Source: Comamonadaceae bacterium (GTDB taxonomy: Bacteria; Pseudomonadota; Gammaproteobacteria; Burkholderiales; Burkholderiaceae_C). Taken from it: DNA of 39,227 nt. The stretch is taken from NCBI GenBank assembly GCA_947460165.1, contig CANHKH010000001.1:1-39227 (forward strand), given 5' to 3'. The notes below the pieces were generated by a model. The model did not search any database. It was not told the origin of the DNA and worked only from the letters and a program-made list of their open reading frames with translations. The translations under genes and the position numbers were made by a program. Below are positions 23,541-31,933 of this stretch, one piece after another (position 1 is the first letter of the stretch; each line of letters opens with the position of its first letter).

Positions 23541-24652
23541 GCAATCACACCAGCACCCTGGACCACGATCCCTTGGCCCACCTGATGGACCGCATTGAGA
23601 GCTCGGAAGATGCGATTGCCAAGGCCAAGACCAACACCGTCTTGTCGCCACGTTTTTACACCACCGACTTCGCCGCCATGGACCGCTTGGATGTGTCATC
23701 CGTGCGCGCCGAATGGGACGCCATGATGAAGGAGTACGAGGGCGACAACAACCACGACCACTTCCAGCGCGATGCGAGCTTTGCAGAAGAGGTGCGCACC
23801 CTCATGCCGCAGCTCTCGCCGGAGATGCGCCAAGAGTTTCTGGACTTTCTCGTCAGCTCCCTGACCTCCGAGTTCTCTGGCTGCATCCTCTACAACGAGA
23901 TCCGCAAGAACATCTCCAACCCCGACATCAAGCAACTGATGACCTACATGGCCCGCGATGAATCGCGGCATGCCGGTTTCATCAACCAGTCGCTCAAGGA
24001 TTTCAACTTGGGCATAGACCTGGGCAGCTTGAAGCGCACCAAGTCCTACACTTACTTCAAGCCCAAGTACATCTTTTACGCGACCTACCTGTCCGAGAAA
24101 ATCGGCTACGCGCGCTACATCACCATCTACCGGCAACTCGAGCGCCACCCCGACAAGCGTTTTCACCCCATCTTTCGCTGGTTCGAGCGCTGGTGCAACG
24201 ACGAATTCCGCCATGGCGAGTCTTTTGCGCTCATCATGCGCGCGCAACCCGAACTGCTGCGGGGCGCCAACAAACTGTGGATACGCTTTTTCATCCTGGC
24301 GGTGTACGCCACCATGTATGTGCGCGACCACACCCGGCCGCTGCTGCACCAGGCCATGGGCCTGGACTCCAACACCTATGACTACGAGGTGTTTCGCATC
24401 ACGTCCCAGATCTGCCGGCAGGTGTTCCCGGTGGAGGTCGACATTGACAGCCCCGTCTTCCAGGCCTGCCTCCAGCGCCTGCTGCAGCTGTCCCAGAAAA
24501 ACGACCTGGCCAAGGCCCAGGGCGGCCTCTGGGGCAAGCTCAAGAGCGCAGCTTATGCCGCGCAGGCCGCGCTGACCTTTGGCCGCCTCTTTCTGGTGCC
24601 GGTCAAGACGCAGGCCTTGCCAGCCACAGTGCGCTGCGAGCCGGTCTGGTAA
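23537..24652 (+). CDS. acsF: Oxygen-dependent Mg-protoporphyrin IX monomethyl ester cyclase AcsF
   Basis: AcsF is the diiron oxygenase that forms the isocyclic ring E of bacteriochlorophyll using O2. The 371-residue protein shows ferritin-like carboxylate motifs: LTSEFSGCILYNEI, ARDESRHAGF and WCNDEFRHGESFAL supply the Glu and His iron ligands. No radical-SAM (anaerobic) BchE is present in this window, so the cluster itself encodes only the aerobic route, which suits an aerobic or facultatively phototrophic lifestyle. The ATG overlaps the puhC stop. Confidence 0.97.
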   Translation: MSNHTSTLDHDPLAHLMDRIESSEDAIAKAKTNTVLSPRFYTTDFAAMDRLDVSSVRAEWDAMMKEYEGDNNHDHFQRDASFAEEVRTLMPQLSPEMRQEFLDFLVSSLTSEFSGCILYNEIRKNISNPDIKQLMTYMARDESRHAGFINQSLKDFNLGIDLGSLKRTKSYTYFKPKYIFYATYLSEKIGYARYITIYRQLERHPDKRFHPIFRWFERWCNDEFRHGESFALIMRAQPELLRGANKLWIRFFILAVYATMYVRDHTRPLLHQAMGLDSNTYDYEVFRITSQICRQVFPVEVDIDSPVFQACLQRLLQLSQKNDLAKAQGGLWGKLKSAAYAAQAALTFGRLFLVPVKTQALPATVRCEPVW

Positions 24653-24694
24653 AGCCTTTGTGCCTGACATGTTCCACCCCACCGGCAGTCCAGG

Positions 24695-25519
24695 ATGATT
24701 GAGTTCTCCACCAGCATTCCGGCAGCCGTGCTGTTTGCGCTGCTGTGCTGGTGGCTGGGCACGGGCGTCATCCTCTGGCTGGTGCGCTTGCCCGTGGCCA
24801 GCTTTCGCTGGAGCCTGCCGGTTTTCTCTCTTCTGTTCTTCATGGGACTGTGGGGCGCCCACACCAGCATGGACGCGGCCTCCCCAGACCGCGCCTACCT
24901 GGGCTTTGCCAGCGTGATCTTGATGTGGAGCTGGCACGAACTGGCGTTTCTCACCGGCCGTGTGACCGGTCCCCGGCGCCATGCCCTGAGTCTCGGTGCG
25001 CGTGGGTGGCCGCGCTTTGTTCAGGCCCTGCAGGTGTTGTTGCACCATGAGCTGGCCCTGCTGGCCAACTTTGTGCTGCTGCTTTGGCTGCAAAACGGCC
25101 AGCCCAACCACGTGGCTTTGTGCACCTTCGCGCTGCTGTGGTGCATGCGTTTCACGGCCAAGATGAATCTCTTTCTGGGCGTGCCCGAGGTGGGCGACCA
25201 GTACCTGCCGCGCCACCTGGCCTACTTGGGCAGCTATTTCAAACGCGGCCCGGTCAGTGGTTTTTTCTACCTCAGCATGGGCCTGGCTTGTCTGGCCTGG
25301 GGCTGGATGATCTGGCAAGCGCATATAGGCATGGTGGCCACCACCACCGGCTGGACTTTGCTGGCGGCTTTGCTGGGGCTGGCCATCGTCGAGCATGTGC
25401 TCATGGTTTTTCCCGTGCCCATGCAGCGCCTGTGGGGCTGGGCCATGTCGCGCGGTGAAGTCCCGACTGCGGCCATCTTGCCGGTCTCTTCCGTGGCTGC
25501 CAAGCCAGATCAAGCATGA
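24695..25519 (+). CDS. puhE: Photosynthetic complex assembly protein PuhE (DUF3623)
   Basis: The 274-residue polytopic membrane protein (about seven helices) has DUF3623/PuhE features: GLWGAHTSMDAASPDRAYLG and MWSWHELAFLTGRVTGPRR, then FTAKMNLFLGVPEVGDQYLP. PuhE is associated with tuning reaction-centre assembly and bacteriochlorophyll synthesis. The gene starts 42 bases after acsF, and its stop overlaps the crtI ATG by 4 bases. Confidence 0.93.
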   Translation: MIEFSTSIPAAVLFALLCWWLGTGVILWLVRLPVASFRWSLPVFSLLFFMGLWGAHTSMDAASPDRAYLGFASVILMWSWHELAFLTGRVTGPRRHALSLGARGWPRFVQALQVLLHHELALLANFVLLLWLQNGQPNHVALCTFALLWCMRFTAKMNLFLGVPEVGDQYLPRHLAYLGSYFKRGPVSGFFYLSMGLACLAWGWMIWQAHIGMVATTTGWTLLAALLGLAIVEHVLMVFPVPMQRLWGWAMSRGEVPTAAILPVSSVAAKPDQA

Positions 25520-27072
25520 ATGCCATCACCTCTTTAGAGCAACGCGAGTTGCTGTCCAGCTTCGACGAACCACCTCATGCCATTGTCATTGGCAGCGGCT
25601 TTGGCGGGCTGGCAGCTGCCGTGCGCCTGCAGGCCAAAGGCTGGCGTGTCACCGTGCTTGAAAAGCTGGATGCGCCCGGCGGCCGCGCCTATGTGCACCA
25701 CAGCCAAGGCCATGTGTTTGACGCAGGCCCCACCATCATCACCGTGCCTTACCTCTTTGAAGAGCTGTGGAGCCTGGCCGGCAAACGCATGGCTGACGAG
25801 GTCAAGCTCAAGGTCATGGACCCGTTCTACCGCATCCGCTACGACGACGGCGACCACTTTGACTACAGTGGTGACCCCGAACGCATGCTGGCCGAGGTGG
25901 CCCGCATCAGCCCCAGCGACGTGGCCGGCTACAAACGCTTCATGGCCGAGGCCGATCACTGCTACCGCCTGGGCTTTGAGGCCCTGGGCGACAAGGCCTT
26001 TGACACCGTGGGCGACTTGCTCAAAGCAGCGCCCGCCATTGTGCGCATGCGTGGCTGGCGCAGCCTGCACACCATGGTGGCGGCGCACATCAAACACCCC
26101 AAGCTGCGCATGGCCATGAGTTTGCAAAGCCTGCTCATTGGCGGCAACCCGTTTTCTGTGACCTGCGTCTACAGCCTCATCAACGCGCTGGAGCGCCAAT
26201 GGGGCGTGCACTGGGCCGAAGGCGGCACCGGCAGCCTGGTCAAGGGTTTGGTGGGGCTGCTTGAAGGGTTGGGCGGCAGCCTGCGCTGCAATGCCGAGGT
26301 GCGGCGCATCGAGGTGGAAGGCGGCCGTGCCACCGGTGTCACCCTGGCCTCGGGAGAGCTCTTGGCGGCCGACATCGTGGTCTCCAACGCCGACACCGCC
26401 TGGACCTACCGCAACCTGATTGCGCCTGAGCACCGCCGCCACTGGACCGACAAGCGCATCTCCAAGGGGCGCTACTCCATGAGCTTGTTTGTCTGGTACT
26501 TTGGCACCCGCCGCCAGTACAAAGACGTGCCGCACCACATGATGCTCTTGGGTCCGCGCTACCAAGGCTTGCTCGATGACATCTTCACCAAGCACAAACT
26601 CGCGTCTGACTTCAGCATGTATTTGCACCGGCCCACTGCCACCGACGCCAGCATGGCGCCACCCGGTTGCGACACTTTTTACGTGCTGGCACCCGTGCCG
26701 CATTTGGACAGCGGCACCGACTGGGCCACGCAGGCCGAGCCCTACCGCCTCGCCATGGCCGAGGCGCTGGACCGCACCGTGCTGCCCGGCTTTGAGGCCG
26801 AATTGACCACCTCTTTTGTGACCACCCCGCAAGACTTTCACGACCGCCTCTTGTCCTACAAGGGCGCGGCTTTTGGCCTGGAGCCCTTGCTGCTGCAAAG
26901 CGCATGGTTCCGGCCGCACAACCGCAGCGAGGACGTTGAGCACCTGTACATGGTGGGCGCCAGCACCCACCCTGGTGCGGGCGTTCCCGGGGTGTTGATG
27001 TCGGCCAAGGCACTGGACTCCGTGGTGCCCAGCGCCGCTGAATTCATGCAGACCCAGGCCCTTCAGGCTTGA
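25516..27072 (+). CDS. crtI: Phytoene desaturase CrtI
   Basis: CrtI is an FAD-dependent membrane-associated enzyme that desaturates phytoene to neurosporene or lycopene; the product cannot be told from sequence by eye. The 518-residue protein has AIVIGSGFGGLAAAVRLQAK (about 22-41), LEKLDAPGGRAYVH, FDAGPTIITVPYLFEELW, and the C-terminal bacterial-type signature VGASTHPGAGVPGVLMSAKA. The ATG overlaps the puhE stop, so carotenoid genes are physically coupled to the puh/bch operon. Confidence 0.95.
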   Translation: MNAITSLEQRELLSSFDEPPHAIVIGSGFGGLAAAVRLQAKGWRVTVLEKLDAPGGRAYVHHSQGHVFDAGPTIITVPYLFEELWSLAGKRMADEVKLKVMDPFYRIRYDDGDHFDYSGDPERMLAEVARISPSDVAGYKRFMAEADHCYRLGFEALGDKAFDTVGDLLKAAPAIVRMRGWRSLHTMVAAHIKHPKLRMAMSLQSLLIGGNPFSVTCVYSLINALERQWGVHWAEGGTGSLVKGLVGLLEGLGGSLRCNAEVRRIEVEGGRATGVTLASGELLAADIVVSNADTAWTYRNLIAPEHRRHWTDKRISKGRYSMSLFVWYFGTRRQYKDVPHHMMLLGPRYQGLLDDIFTKHKLASDFSMYLHRPTATDASMAPPGCDTFYVLAPVPHLDSGTDWATQAEPYRLAMAEALDRTVLPGFEAELTTSFVTTPQDFHDRLLSYKGAAFGLEPLLLQSAWFRPHNRSEDVEHLYMVGASTHPGAGVPGVLMSAKALDSVVPSAAEFMQTQALQA

Positions 27073-27093
27073 CGCCACAGCGAGCCAAACCTT

Positions 27094-28224
27094 ATGCAGC
27101 TTGCCCCTGACTCCTCCGTGGTTTTCTCCTTTGCCGACGCCGCCAGCCCGGCGCAAGACCTGCGTTCATGCGTGCACCTGATGCGCGGTGGCTCCAAAAC
27201 CTTTTTTGCCGCCAGCCGCCTGCTGCCTGCGCGCGTGCGCGATGCCAGCATTGCGCTGTATGCGTTTTGCCGCGTGGCCGACGACCTGGTCGATGAAGGC
27301 GATGGCAGCACCGACAGCTTGGGCCTGCTGACCGCGCGGCTGGACGCCATCTACGCGGGCCAACCGCAAGACCTGGTCGAAGACCGCGCGCTGGCTGCCG
27401 TGGTGCAAATGCACCAACTGCCTCGCCCCTTGCTGGACGCCTTGCTCGAAGGCTTTGCCTGGGACGCCCAGGAGCGCCGCTACAACACCCTGGACGAGGT
27501 GCAGGCGTATGCCGCCCGCGTGGCTGGCAGTGTGGGCGCCATGATGTGCTGGCTCATGGGCGTGCGCAGCCCCGAGGCCCTGGCCAGAGCCTGCGAGCTG
27601 GGCGTGGCCATGCAACTGACCAACATTGCCCGCGATGTGGGTGCCGACGCCCGCTTGGCCCGCGTCTACCTGCCTGGGGACTGGCTGCGGCAAGTCGGCA
27701 TTGAGCCCATGGCTTGGCTGACCCAGCCCCAATGCAGCCCCGCGCTGCAAAGCGTGGTCGAGCGCCTGCTGCAAGAAGCCGACCGGCTGTACCAACAGGC
27801 CAGCCAGGGCATTGCCGCCTTGCCCGCCGATTGCCGCCCAGCCATCATGGCCGCGCGCCTGATTTATGCCGAAATTGGCCAGCAACTGCGGCGCGATGGC
27901 ATGGACCCGGTGGCCAGGCGTGCGGTGGTGGCGGGCTCGCGCAAGGCCTGGTTGCTGGCCCGCGCTTGCGTGCAAGCGCGCTGGATCAGACCTGAGCCCC
28001 AGCACGTGCCCTCTTTGCCCGCCACGGCCTACTTGGTAGCGCATTGCGCGCATGCGGCTGGACTGCTCAACGCGGATGGTGCGCGCACGGCCCAGGCGCA
28101 GGCCTCGCCTGCCAAGCGTCCCTTGGCCCAGCGTGCCGGCTGGATGATTGATTTGTTCGAGCGCCAAGAGCAACTCCGCCGTGAGCGTGACCACCCGAAC
28201 TGGATGTCCAACGGCTTGCGCTGA
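27094..28224 (+). CDS. crtB: Phytoene synthase CrtB
   Basis: CrtB condenses two geranylgeranyl diphosphates into phytoene. The 376-residue product has LMRGGSKTFFAASRLLP, the first Asp-rich motif ADDLVDEG (about residues 62-69) and the second in LTNIARDVGADARLARVYLP (about 172-191), the trans-isoprenyl synthase pattern. It is the last gene of the superoperon, 21 bases after crtI. No crtE for the substrate is in this window. I see no canonical terminator downstream. Confidence 0.95.
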   Translation: MQLAPDSSVVFSFADAASPAQDLRSCVHLMRGGSKTFFAASRLLPARVRDASIALYAFCRVADDLVDEGDGSTDSLGLLTARLDAIYAGQPQDLVEDRALAAVVQMHQLPRPLLDALLEGFAWDAQERRYNTLDEVQAYAARVAGSVGAMMCWLMGVRSPEALARACELGVAMQLTNIARDVGADARLARVYLPGDWLRQVGIEPMAWLTQPQCSPALQSVVERLLQEADRLYQQASQGIAALPADCRPAIMAARLIYAEIGQQLRRDGMDPVARRAVVAGSRKAWLLARACVQARWIRPEPQHVPSLPATAYLVAHCAHAAGLLNADGARTAQAQASPAKRPLAQRAGWMIDLFERQEQLRRERDHPNWMSNGLR

Positions 28225-28432
28225 AGTTCCCCATCGCCCCTTGGTGCGTCTGGGTTCAGACCACAGTCCGCGGTCCACCGGCGGGCTGGACCTCCACCTT
28301 GCGCTCCTGGGTGATCCTCAAGGCGGCAAGCCCAGCCCGTTCTCTTGGCATGCCGGCAGTCCATGGCCGGGTGCACACCCAGGGTGTTCGCCCGTTCAAA
28401 AGGCCGAGGCGGCAAACAGGCCAAGTCTGTGC
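28225..28432. other. Gap between crtB and the PrpD-cassette promoter
   Basis: About 200 bases without a recognisable gene. A weak hairpin, GGTCCA (28272-28277) with TGGACC (28287-28292), lies 48 bases after the crtB stop but has no T tract, so it is not a clear terminator. Read-through from the superoperon into the cassette cannot be excluded. Confidence 0.4.
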
Positions 28433-28460
28433 TTGACGCGTCCAAACGCATGCTTAGAAT
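28433..28460 (+). promoter_or_regulatory. Putative sigma-70 promoter of the PrpD-Bug genes
   Basis: TTGACG (28433-28438), a 16-base spacer and TAGAAT (28455-28460): each box is one base from consensus. The transcription start would be near 28467, so the palindrome at 28483-28505 lies just downstream of it. Confidence 0.65.
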
Positions 28461-28482
28461 CACTTCTTCCTGCCATTGGTAA

Positions 28483-28505
28483 TTTATTCCACTGAATGGA
28501 ATAAA
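28483..28505. promoter_or_regulatory. Palindromic operator-like element, candidate IclR-family site
   Basis: TTTATTCCA (28483-28491) and TGGAATAAA (28497-28505) are perfect 9-bp inverted arms around CTGAA. It sits at about +16 to +38 from the predicted start of the PrpD-Bug transcript, where a bound repressor would block elongation. The only specific regulator in the cassette is the IclR protein at 31045-31821, so that is the likeliest ligand; the assignment is inference. Confidence 0.6.
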
Positions 28506-28558
28506 AGCCCTGGCGCCGCAGACCTGGCCCCTGTGCAGCCACTGTGTGTGAGTTTTCC

Positions 28559-30010
28559 ATGAGCTTTGTGCCTGCGTCCGCCATGACTGAACCCATCTCC
28601 ATCAGCCGTCAATTTGCCCGTTGGGCAGCCACCTTGCGCTATGAGGATTTGCCCGCTGAGGTGCAAGACAAGGCCAGGGCTTTGTTGCTGCATGCGCTGA
28701 CCGGCGGGCTGCTGGGTGCCAACTCACGCTCAGCCCAGGCGCTGGTGCATGGCACTTTGCACGAGGAAGGCCGCCCAGATGGTGCGGCGGTGTTTCACAC
28801 CACGCAAAGGGCCAGCCGCATTGGCGCGGCCTTTGCCAACTCGGAATGGATTCACGCGTCCTTTCTTTTCGACTCCTACCGCATGCTCACGCATCCCGGA
28901 CCCGTGCTGGTCCCGGCGGCGCTGGCGCAGGCTGAACTCGAGGGCCGCAGCGGCCATGAGCTGCTGCTGGCCTTGGTGGTGGGCTATGAGTTGGTGTGCC
29001 GGCTTTGCGATGACTTTATCCCCAGCACCGCCGCCCGAGGTTTCAGGCCCAGCCCGATTTTTGCCACCTTGGGCGCGGCCCTGAGTTGCGGCAAGCTCAT
29101 GGGCTTGGGCGAGGACGGCCTGGTCACCACCATTTCGCTGGCCAGCCACTTTGCCAGCGGGCTCAATGAAGGGCCGCGCGTGGGCACCAACGAGTTGCTG
29201 ATCCACGAGCCACAGGCCGCACGCAATGGGGTCTTTGCCGCCATGATGGCCAGAGCGGGTCACATCAAAGGCGCGGAAAGCACCCTCGAAGGACGGGCTG
29301 GTTTTTACAACGCCTTCACGGGCAGCCACACCGGTGAGCTCAGCCACAGCTTTAACGGCAGCAAGCAGGTGGACATGGCCAGCATCACGCAGGGTTTGGG
29401 CCAGCACTACAAGATGCTGGACTTCATGTTCCGCCTCTACCCTTGCCCGGGCTACAACCAGCCGGTCATTGAGCTGATGGCACAGATGCGCCAGCGCCAC
29501 GGCCTGCAGGCCCAGGACATGGCACAGGTGCGCATCCACATGAACGCCATAGAGACTGTTTACCCCAGCCCCGCGTTTGCACGCCATCAAGACTGGCAGC
29601 AGCCGCGGGTGTGGGACTCGACGCACTACTTTGCCGCACGCACCGCCGTGGTGGGGAGCTTTCCGGTGGCCAATGGCCTGCCACCGGGCGCTCCCGAGAG
29701 CGACCCCGACAAAGAAGCCCAGGCGCGCTCTTTCATGGCGCGCATCAAGCTGGTGCCAGAGCCACTGCGGGCCATGTTCTCACCAGCCATGGCCATTGAG
29801 TTGCACAACGGCCAGGTGCTGCAGGACAGCTACCCCTACGCGCACATGGTCTGGAACTTCGATCAACTGCGCCACCGGCTGCAAGCCTGCTCGGGTGCCA
29901 TCGAGGGCGGGCAAGAGCGGCTCGACGAGTTGGCCAACTTGGTGCTGGGGCTCGGTGAGCCGCAGACGCTGCAAGCCTTGGTGCGGCACATGCAAGGCCA
30001 AGCGGCGTGA
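28559..30010 (+). CDS. MmgE/PrpD family protein
   Basis: The family includes 2-methylcitrate dehydratase (PrpD) and cis-aconitate decarboxylase, and many members found with Bug proteins are uncharacterised dehydratases, isomerases or decarboxylases of carboxylic acids. The 483-residue protein has the all-helical N-terminal domain (LLHALTGGLLGANSRSAQAL; ANSEWIHASFLFDSYRMLTH, about 85-105) with the usual HP.PVLVPAALA segment. A C-terminal lid domain carries YPCPGYNQPVIEL. ATG 28559 and ATG 28583 are both possible starts; neither has a clear ribosome site. It is not a known photosynthesis gene. Confidence 0.85.
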   Translation: MSFVPASAMTEPISISRQFARWAATLRYEDLPAEVQDKARALLLHALTGGLLGANSRSAQALVHGTLHEEGRPDGAAVFHTTQRASRIGAAFANSEWIHASFLFDSYRMLTHPGPVLVPAALAQAELEGRSGHELLLALVVGYELVCRLCDDFIPSTAARGFRPSPIFATLGAALSCGKLMGLGEDGLVTTISLASHFASGLNEGPRVGTNELLIHEPQAARNGVFAAMMARAGHIKGAESTLEGRAGFYNAFTGSHTGELSHSFNGSKQVDMASITQGLGQHYKMLDFMFRLYPCPGYNQPVIELMAQMRQRHGLQAQDMAQVRIHMNAIETVYPSPAFARHQDWQQPRVWDSTHYFAARTAVVGSFPVANGLPPGAPESDPDKEAQARSFMARIKLVPEPLRAMFSPAMAIELHNGQVLQDSYPYAHMVWNFDQLRHRLQACSGAIEGGQERLDELANLVLGLGEPQTLQALVRHMQGQAA

Positions 30011-30071
30011 GCCACTGCGGCTGCGGACATTCTTATTTCACACATCCCACCCCATCCCACTGGAGACCGAC

Positions 30072-31031
30072 ATGAAAATTTTCAACATGCTGTGCTTGGC
30101 CCTGGCTGCGCTGACCTCAGGCGCGGCGATGGCGCAAAGCTACCCGGCCAAGCCCGTCAAAATCATCGTTCCCTACGCTGCCGGTGGGACCGGTGACATC
30201 TTGGCCCGCCTGATCGCCAGCGAGCTGACCAAGCAAACCAGCCAAAGCTTTGTGGTGGAAAACCGCACCGGTGCCGGCGGCATGATTGGCTACGGGGCGG
30301 GTGCCAAGTCGGTTGGCGATGGCTATACCTTGGTGGCCATGGATTCCTCCTACACCATGTTCCCCGGCTTGTATGGCGAGCGTGTGGACTGGAACATAGA
30401 GACCGACCTGGTGCCCGTGAGCATGTACGCCCGCGCCGCTTTTGCGCTGGCGGTCAACCCCAGCAAAAATTACAAGGGCGCTGAAGACCTGATCCGTGCC
30501 GCCAAGGACAAGCCCGAGGCGGTGAGTTTTGGCACCCCCGGCTTGGGCACCTTGCACCATGTGTTCACCTCGCAACTGCTGGCCACCACCGGCGTGCAAA
30601 TGACGCACATCCCTTACCGGGGCGCCAGCGAGGCGCTCAACGCCGTCTTGGGCAACAACGTGGACTGGACCTTTGTGGCCATGCCGACCATCACCGGTCA
30701 AATGGGCAACGAGCGCTTGCGCGTGATCGCTGTCACCTCCGAGAGCCGCTCGGCCTTGCTGCCCAACGTGCCCACGCTGCGCGAGGCCGGCATTGCCATG
30801 ACGGTGGCCAACTGGTTTGGCCTGGGCACGCCCAAAGGCACGCCCCCTGAGGTGGTGGCTTTTTTGCACAAACAAGTGGTTGACGCGCTCAAATCCCCAG
30901 AGGTGGCCGCCCGCATGAAGGCCATGGGCGCGGAGGTGGTGGGCAACAACCCGAGTGAATTTGCCGCCCTCATGCGCTCAGACCTGCGGACATGGACCAA
31001 GGTGATCAAGGACGCAGGCATCAAAAACTGA
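30072..31031 (+). CDS. Bug/TctC-family tripartite tricarboxylate-type periplasmic binding protein
   Basis: The 319-residue product has a Sec signal peptide (MKIFNMLCLALAALTSGAAMAQ) with AMA-Q cleavage, shown here at residues 1-22. The Bug hallmark follows: YPAKPVKIIVPYAAGGTGDILAR (about 24-46), then VENRTGAGGMIGYGAGAKS. Bug proteins bind small carboxylates or amides in the periplasm, and many are orphans lacking cognate TctAB membrane genes, as here. GGAG lies six bases before the ATG. The gene follows the PrpD-family gene by 61 bases and is probably co-transcribed, so the ligand may be the substrate of that enzyme. It converges on the IclR gene, 13 bases away. Confidence 0.93.
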   Translation: MKIFNMLCLALAALTSGAAMAQSYPAKPVKIIVPYAAGGTGDILARLIASELTKQTSQSFVVENRTGAGGMIGYGAGAKSVGDGYTLVAMDSSYTMFPGLYGERVDWNIETDLVPVSMYARAAFALAVNPSKNYKGAEDLIRAAKDKPEAVSFGTPGLGTLHHVFTSQLLATTGVQMTHIPYRGASEALNAVLGNNVDWTFVAMPTITGQMGNERLRVIAVTSESRSALLPNVPTLREAGIAMTVANWFGLGTPKGTPPEVVAFLHKQVVDALKSPEVAARMKAMGAEVVGNNPSEFAALMRSDLRTWTKVIKDAGIKN

Positions 31032-31044
31032 GGCTGTGGGGCAT

Positions 31045-31821
31045 TCACTGCGAAAAGCGCCCGGCCATGGACAGCTGTGTCGCCGCTGCCCTCACCAAGA
31101 CCACGGCCTCTTGTGTTTTCAGCGGCTGGCGGCGCGAATCTGGCATGGCCAGACCCACGCAGCCCAACAAGGTGCCATTGGCGCCAATCACAGGCGCTGC
31201 AATGGCGTGCGAGCCCTCATGGCGCTGACCATCGGACAGCGCATGCCCGGCTTGGCGAATCTCGCTCAAGAGGGCCCAAAATGTGGGCCAGTCTGGCAAG
31301 GCTTGCGCACCCTCGGCGCTGTCTTTTTCTCGCTCATAGATCTCGCGCACCTGGTCCTCAGGCAAGCTGGCGGCCATGGCCCGGCCCGACGCACCCCACA
31401 GCAAAGAGTAAGTGGTATTACCGCGCAGCACATACTGGATGGCATGGTGAGACTGCAGCATAGAGACAAAGCGCATGCGGCCTGTTTCTTTGAGGTAGGC
31501 GCCGTAAAAAGCCGATTCGCCGCTGCGCTCGACCAAGCCGTTGAGCACCGCCTGCACACTGGCCGTGAACGGGCTGGACGCGGCCAGCATGGTGCAAATG
31601 CGCAAAAAATCCATGCCCGGCCCGTAACTGCCGGTGTCCTCGTGCTGCACCACGTAGCCCGCTTGACGCAGCACGTTCAAAATGCGGTGGGTGGTGCTCA
31701 CCGGCAAATCCAGGGCCTGCGCCAAACGGGTGACCGTGGTGGCCTGGCCCGACTCTGCCAAGCCAAACAGCACGCGCACGCTGCGCAGCAAGCTGCTGTG
31801 AGCGCTGTCGGTTTCATTCAT
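31045..31821 (-). CDS. IclR-family transcriptional regulator
   Basis: The 258-residue protein has an N-terminal winged helix-turn-helix (LLRSVRVLFGLAESG; LAQALDLPVSTTHRILNVL, about 13-55) and the IclR effector-binding domain (GNTTYSLLWGASGRAMAASL near 140; SHAIAAPVIGANGTLLGCVG near 210). IclR proteins typically repress catabolic genes and release them with a small carboxylate or aromatic effector. The gene converges on the Bug gene and diverges from the SDR gene with a 112-base gap, so it is placed to control both sides of the cassette. Confidence 0.92.
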   Translation of the reverse strand: MNETDSAHSSLLRSVRVLFGLAESGQATTVTRLAQALDLPVSTTHRILNVLRQAGYVVQHEDTGSYGPGMDFLRICTMLAASSPFTASVQAVLNGLVERSGESAFYGAYLKETGRMRFVSMLQSHHAIQYVLRGNTTYSLLWGASGRAMAASLPEDQVREIYEREKDSAEGAQALPDWPTFWALLSEIRQAGHALSDGQRHEGSHAIAAPVIGANGTLLGCVGLAMPDSRRQPLKTQEAVVLVRAAATQLSMAGRFSQ

Positions 31822-31933
31822 CAAAAGCCATCCTTGGCGGGTTAAACATGCTCAAGCGATTGTGCTACTTTCAAATGAATCCCATCGGCCCTCGTCCACA
31901 GGGGACAGCCGTGCCAACCCAGGAACCTAGGCC

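Noticed and set aside
23696..25513. 605-codon open frame on the minus strand opposite acsF-puhE
   Set aside because: It is the antisense shadow of well-identified genes in G+C-rich DNA; the product is His/Gln/Ala-rich low-complexity sequence with no recognisable domain.
25534..27156. 540-codon minus-strand frame opposite crtI
   Set aside because: Same reason: mirror of crtI codon bias, spanning the gene almost exactly, with no family features.
28272..28292. Hairpin after crtB as a rho-independent terminator
   Set aside because: A six-bp stem with a 9-base loop and no T tract on the plus strand; too weak to call.
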